The position numbers and the translations under genes are program-made. The notes under the pieces were generated by a model that did no database searches, was not told the DNA's origin, and was given only the letters and a program-made list of their open reading frames with translations. A stretch of DNA of 8,928 nt from CAZUXY01 sp964624235 (lineage in GTDB: Bacteria; Spirochaetota; UBA4802; UBA5368), in contig CAZUXY010000099.1 of assembly GCA_964624235.1 (NCBI GenBank), positions 1-8,928 of the forward strand. The letters are read 5' to 3'. This document shows, piece after piece, positions 6,552-8,928 of the stretch; the first letter of the stretch is position 1, and each line of letters starts with the position of its first letter.

Positions 6552-6959
6552 ATGAGTGGTGATAAGGATACGGTTTTTCTTAAAAACCGCAAGGGCGGTA
6601 AATTAGTACCATGATTTAATGGTACATGCACACCCTCCATTGTTGATTTGATTACTATGCCCGAAGTGATGATACACGAGATGGTATTTTTTAACATGAG
6701 GTACAATACCTTCCGGCAGAGTCTCTTCATGAAGCTATCGCGGCAATGGCTGCGTGAAATGGAAGCCAGGTAGTACAAGACAACCCTGTAAGAGATGAAG
6801 TAGGAACCGTGGTAACAGATCCTTTTATATACTTCAAGGGCGGAAAACAATAGAAGTCCTGGCCGTATTGCTGATTTAGAAAGAGTTTTTTATATTAACG
6901 ATAGGGCAATCGGTGTGGAAGAAGGCGGAAAATGTAGTATCAGCAGTAAAGCACACTGA
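6552..6959 (+). pseudogene. probable decayed gene, fragments in two plus-strand frames
   Basis: Coding-like fragments succeed one another on the plus strand. From 6552 one frame reads MSGDKDTVFLKNRKGGKLVP, a TGA stop, then FNGTCTPSIVDLITMPEV and on to MVFFN. Near 6700 the sense shifts to another frame reading VQYLPAESLHEAIAAMAA, a TGA stop, then NGSQVVQDNPVRDEVGT and DPFIYFKGGK. Near 6846 it returns to the first frame with RSPGRIADLERVFYINDRAI followed by GVEEGGK, ending at TGA 6957-6959. Composition in these pieces is more protein-like and GC-richer than the flanking DNA, which suggests a gene broken by two point stops and two compensating frameshifts. I do not recognise the family. An overlapping minus-strand open frame (6491-6850) looks like the shadow of this one. 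Confidence is limited because no homologue could be aligned. Confidence 0.4.
6571..6625. repeat. two adjacent perfect short inverted repeats
   Basis: CGGTTTTT and AAAAACCG (6571-6578 and 6582-6589) form an 8-bp stem with a 3-nt loop. GTACCAT and ATGGTAC (6606-6612 and 6619-6625) form a 7-bp stem with a 6-nt loop. Both lie inside the decayed-gene region, and the second loop contains its first in-frame stop. Their role is unknown. Confidence 0.35.
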
Positions 6960-7004
6960 TCCGTGCTTAAGAGGCGAAACTGTGTTTAAAAGTTATATAA
7001 CAAA

Positions 7005-7031
7005 CAAAAAACGAATTCTTTCGGAATTCGT
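7005..7031 (-). terminator. intrinsic terminator of the tRNA-Met pair
   Basis: On the minus strand ACGAATTC and GAATTCGT form a perfect 8-bp stem around CGAAA, followed at once by a run of six T (7005-7010). It starts 12 nt after the end of the elongator tRNA gene. CTTTT flanks the other side, so weak termination of plus-strand transcripts is also possible. Confidence 0.85.
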
Positions 7032-7042
7032 CTTTTAAAGTT

Positions 7043-7116
7043 TAGCGGAGGAGGGACTCGAACCCCCCACACCACGGATATGAGCCGTGTGCTCTAACCG
7101 ACTGAGCTACTCCGCC
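7043..7116 (-). tRNA. tRNA-Met(CAT), elongator type
   Basis: The 74-nt cloverleaf folds fully: acceptor stem GGCGGAG/CTCCGCT with a G-U first pair, D-arm GCTC/GAGC, anticodon stem CACGG/CCGTG with loop CTCATAT, a 5-nt variable loop, and a T-arm with TTCGAGT. The anticodon CAT is at 7080-7082. It lacks the three consecutive G-C pairs and the unpaired first acceptor position of an initiator. A CAT anticodon could also belong to lysidine-modified tRNA-Ile2, but the overall sequence resembles elongator Met tRNAs more. CCA is not encoded. It lies 4 nt downstream of the initiator tRNA and shares its transcript. Confidence 0.9.
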
Positions 7117-7120
7117 TTAT

Positions 7121-7193
<73 letters not shown>

Positions 7194-7203
7194 ATCTTGA
7201 AAC

Positions 7204-7232
7204 AAAGTAGTGAAAAGGCATTCCAGTGTCAA
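7204..7232 (-). promoter_or_regulatory. promoter of the tRNA-Met operon
   Basis: On the minus strand a perfect -35 TTGACA (7227-7232) is separated by 17 nt from TACTTT (7204-7209). Transcription would begin within a few bases of the initiator tRNA 5' end at 7193. The rest of 7233-7386, ahead of the patatin-like gene, shows no convincing plus-strand promoter. Confidence 0.85.
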
Positions 7233-7386
7233 CATTTTTTCTCAATACGGTTTGCTCCAAATGTTATTGACGATGCCGGGTATTTATGTATGCCTATACA
7301 GTACTTCAGTCTTCGAATCGCTGATCCCCAATGGATATATTGTGTGACGAAAAACCTTCTTGAGAAACAGGGATTGCAATTTGCAC

Positions 7387-8382
7387 ATGAATATTTTTAA
7401 TATCTTCAGGTCGAAAAAGGTGGGACTTGTCCTGGGCAGCGGCGGATCCCGTGGGATGGCGCATATCGCGGTCATAGATCATCTGGAATCCCTTGGCATA
7501 CCGATTCATTATATTGCCGGTACTTCTATCGGCGCTGTGATAGGAGCCGTTTATTCAGCAGGGAAACTCGGTGAGTTCAAACAAGCCCTGTTAAAGATGC
7601 AGATCATGGAAATGCTTGGGTATTTTGATCCGGTATTTCCAAAATCGGGTCTGATCGCAGGAACAAAGATAATTGACAACCTGTTGGGGAAATTTATTAC
7701 AGCCGACGTTACATTTGAGAATTTACCTGTCCCTGTTTCGATAATAGCTACCGATCTTAACGCGGGAAAACCGGTGATATTCAAATCGGGCAATCTGCTG
7801 GAAGCGATAAGGGCAAGCATATCCATACCCGGAATTTTTGTCCCGGTGAAGCACGGAGACACCATACTGGTTGATGGCGGAGTGACGAACCCGCTGCCGA
7901 TAGATGTAGTAAAGGCCATGGGAGCGACTTTAACGGTTGCGGTAAACCTTAATCCGGTAATACACAGCAGCCGGTTGCGTAAAACTATAAAGCACAGGGA
8001 ACACAGGGAACTCAACCCCGATAACATTGAACATCCTGATGATAAGCGAGAACTTGATCATTCAAAGATAGTCGTTGGACATAAGGACCGGCAGTGGCTG
8101 AGAGCGGTTCAACGCTGGCTGGGCATGAACCAGAAAACAAAAGTAACTGAAGTATCCATGCCCAACATTTTTGAAGTTATGAACCAGTCTATCGATATCA
8201 TGGGTTATATAAACACACTGCTAATGCTTAAATACAACCCTCCAACCGTGCTTATAGAACCGGAGTTGCAAGGTTTTTCCACCATGGATTTTTCCAGGGC
8301 ATCAGAGGCGATTGACAAGGGTTTGCTGGCGTGTAAAAAGGTGGATTCGCAGCTGGTTAGAAAAATACTTAAAAGGCTGTAA
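7387..8382 (+). CDS. patatin-like phospholipase, RssA/NTE type
   Basis: The 331-residue protein is a cytoplasmic or membrane-associated serine hydrolase with a Ser-Asp dyad, expected to cleave acyl esters of phospholipids. It carries the oxyanion motif GSGGSRGMAH (17-26), the nucleophile elbow GTSIG with S47, and DGG with catalytic D163. IRASISIPGIFVPV (141-154) is also typical of the family. The domain ends near residue 190. A charged linker with HREHRE (203-208) follows, then a C-terminal part with FEVMNQSIDIMGY as in many bacterial RssA-like proteins. I chose ATG 7387 because the conserved domain starts at KKVGLVLG right after it. TTG codons in frame at 7360 and 7381 are alternatives, and the AGGGA at 7369-7373 is better spaced for 7381. 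No secretion signal is visible. The next gene starts 2 nt after its stop. Confidence 0.93.
   Translation: MNIFNIFRSKKVGLVLGSGGSRGMAHIAVIDHLESLGIPIHYIAGTSIGAVIGAVYSAGKLGEFKQALLKMQIMEMLGYFDPVFPKSGLIAGTKIIDNLLGKFITADVTFENLPVPVSIIATDLNAGKPVIFKSGNLLEAIRASISIPGIFVPVKHGDTILVDGGVTNPLPIDVVKAMGATLTVAVNLNPVIHSSRLRKTIKHREHRELNPDNIEHPDDKRELDHSKIVVGHKDRQWLRAVQRWLGMNQKTKVTEVSMPNIFEVMNQSIDIMGYINTLLMLKYNPPTVLIEPELQGFSTMDFSRASEAIDKGLLACKKVDSQLVRKILKRL
7993..8010 (+). repeat. 9-bp tandem repeat (CACAGGGAA twice) inside the patatin gene
   Basis: Two exact copies of CACAGGGAA encode HREHRE in the linker after the patatin domain. The motif resembles the CACAGAGAA-type short repeats seen between genes in many environmental bacterial genomes, a comparison from memory. 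It keeps the reading frame. Confidence 0.6.
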
Positions 8383-8384
8383 AT

Positions 8385-8928
8385 ATGAACGATAACGGGA
8401 TTCTGAAAGAAAAAAAACTTCAGGAATTGAGTGATGAAATCGGTGATTGCAAAAGGTGCAAACTGCACACTACGCGGACCAGCATCGTTTTAGGCGAAGG
8501 AAACCCTGGAGCGCGGGTAATGTTCATAGGGGAGGGACCGGGCCGTGACGAAGATATTCAGGGCAGACCTTTTGTCGGCAGAGCGGGGCAGTTGCTGACA
8601 GCTATCATTGAAAAGGGTATGATGCTGAATAGAGCCGATGTATATATCGCAAATGTGGTAAAGTGCAGACCAACCGTTGATCTCAAGTTCGAAAGGGACA
8701 GACCGCCCGATGAAGAGGAAAGATCCATGTGCGGCCCTTTCCTCCTGAAGCAAATCGAAATCATCAGGCCTGAAATAATCGTAACGCTGGGGAATCCGTC
8801 TACACAGTTTCTTCTGGGCACGAAACAGGGGATAACGAAACTCAGGGGAACATGGCAGAACTTCAGGGGTATTCCGGTTATGCCCACATACCATCCTTCA
8901 TTCGTTTTAAGGAATGGAGGTGAGGCGA
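8385..8928 (+). CDS. family 4 uracil-DNA glycosylase, 3' end cut by window edge
   Basis: The frame opens at ATG 8385, 2 nt after the patatin stop, and gives 181 residues without a stop before the right edge. Family 4 (UDGa, iron-sulfur) landmarks are CKRC (22-25), the motif A region GEGPGRDEDIQGRPFVGRAG (49-68), NVVKCRP (90-96) with C94, C116 in MCGPFLL, and the motif B segment HPSFVLR (170-176). The four cysteines should hold a 4Fe-4S cluster. The enzyme excises uracil from DNA after cytosine deamination, starting base-excision repair. Typical members have about 190-230 residues, so only a short C-terminal tail is missing. The loop between C94 and C116 is longer than the roughly 15 residues I expect. 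A weak AAAGG at the end of the patatin gene and the tight spacing suggest translational coupling. Confidence 0.94.
   Translation, partial: MNDNGILKEKKLQELSDEIGDCKRCKLHTTRTSIVLGEGNPGARVMFIGEGPGRDEDIQGRPFVGRAGQLLTAIIEKGMMLNRADVYIANVVKCRPTVDLKFERDRPPDEEERSMCGPFLLKQIEIIRPEIIVTLGNPSTQFLLGTKQGITKLRGTWQNFRGIPVMPTYHPSFVLRNGGEA

Noticed and set aside
6491..6850. A 119-codon open frame on the minus strand.
   Set aside because: It opens with TTG, has no ribosome binding site, has an odd composition rich in Ser, Tyr, His and Cys, and resembles no family. It lies antisense to the more protein-like plus-strand fragments.
7043..7116. tRNA-Ile2 (lysidine-modified CAT anticodon).
   Set aside because: The acceptor and anticodon stems resemble elongator tRNA-Met more closely, and pairing with an initiator tRNA favours Met. 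Only a covariance-model comparison would settle it.
7360..7386. TTG 7360 as the start of the patatin-like gene.
   Set aside because: It has no Shine-Dalgarno and would add nine residues (through RNRDCNLH) with no family support. ATG 7387 leads directly into the conserved domain.

Overview
The window (about 45-50% G+C by eye) looks like chromosomal DNA of a free-living, probably anaerobic bacterium. Neither tRNA gene encodes its CCA end, the uracil-DNA glycosylase is of the iron-sulfur family 4 type, and the solute-binding protein has a relaxed lipobox. These traits fit several phyla (for example Spirochaetota, Desulfobacterota or Bacillota-like anaerobes), and I cannot place it more closely from sequence alone.

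Positions 1-5901, minus strand, form one co-directional catabolic operon. Read in transcription order it holds a tripartite tricarboxylate transporter (TTT) binding protein (4951-5901), its large membrane subunit (3369-4892) and its small membrane subunit (2909-3358). These are followed by a small SAF-domain subunit (2452-2730) and a large subunit (1250-2413) of a UxaA-family lyase most like (2R)-sulfolactate sulfo-lyase SuyA/SuyB. Last comes a LarA-like racemase-family protein (DUF2088) that runs off the left edge. The cluster reads as uptake of an acidic 2-hydroxy compound, inversion of its alpha carbon, then lyase cleavage or dehydration. If the SuyAB assignment holds, the substrate is sulfolactate and the products are pyruvate and sulfite.

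A strong sigma70-type promoter (-35 TTGACA, 16-nt spacer, extended -10) lies about 190 nt upstream of the operon. A perfect 14-bp palindrome covers its -10, which suggests repression by a dimeric regulator not encoded here. A perfect 10-bp hairpin separates the binding-protein gene from the membrane-subunit genes.

Positions 5902-7042 carry no intact gene. The part next to the operon is AT-rich promoter and leader DNA. The part at 6552-6959 holds scattered coding-like fragments on the plus strand, broken by stops and frame changes, probably a decayed gene. Two tRNA-Met genes follow on the minus strand (initiator, then elongator, 4 nt apart) with their own promoter and intrinsic terminator.

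Positions 7387-8928, plus strand, hold a patatin-like (RssA-type) lipid hydrolase and, 2 nt downstream, a family 4 uracil-DNA glycosylase that runs off the right edge. These look like housekeeping genes unrelated to the catabolic operon.
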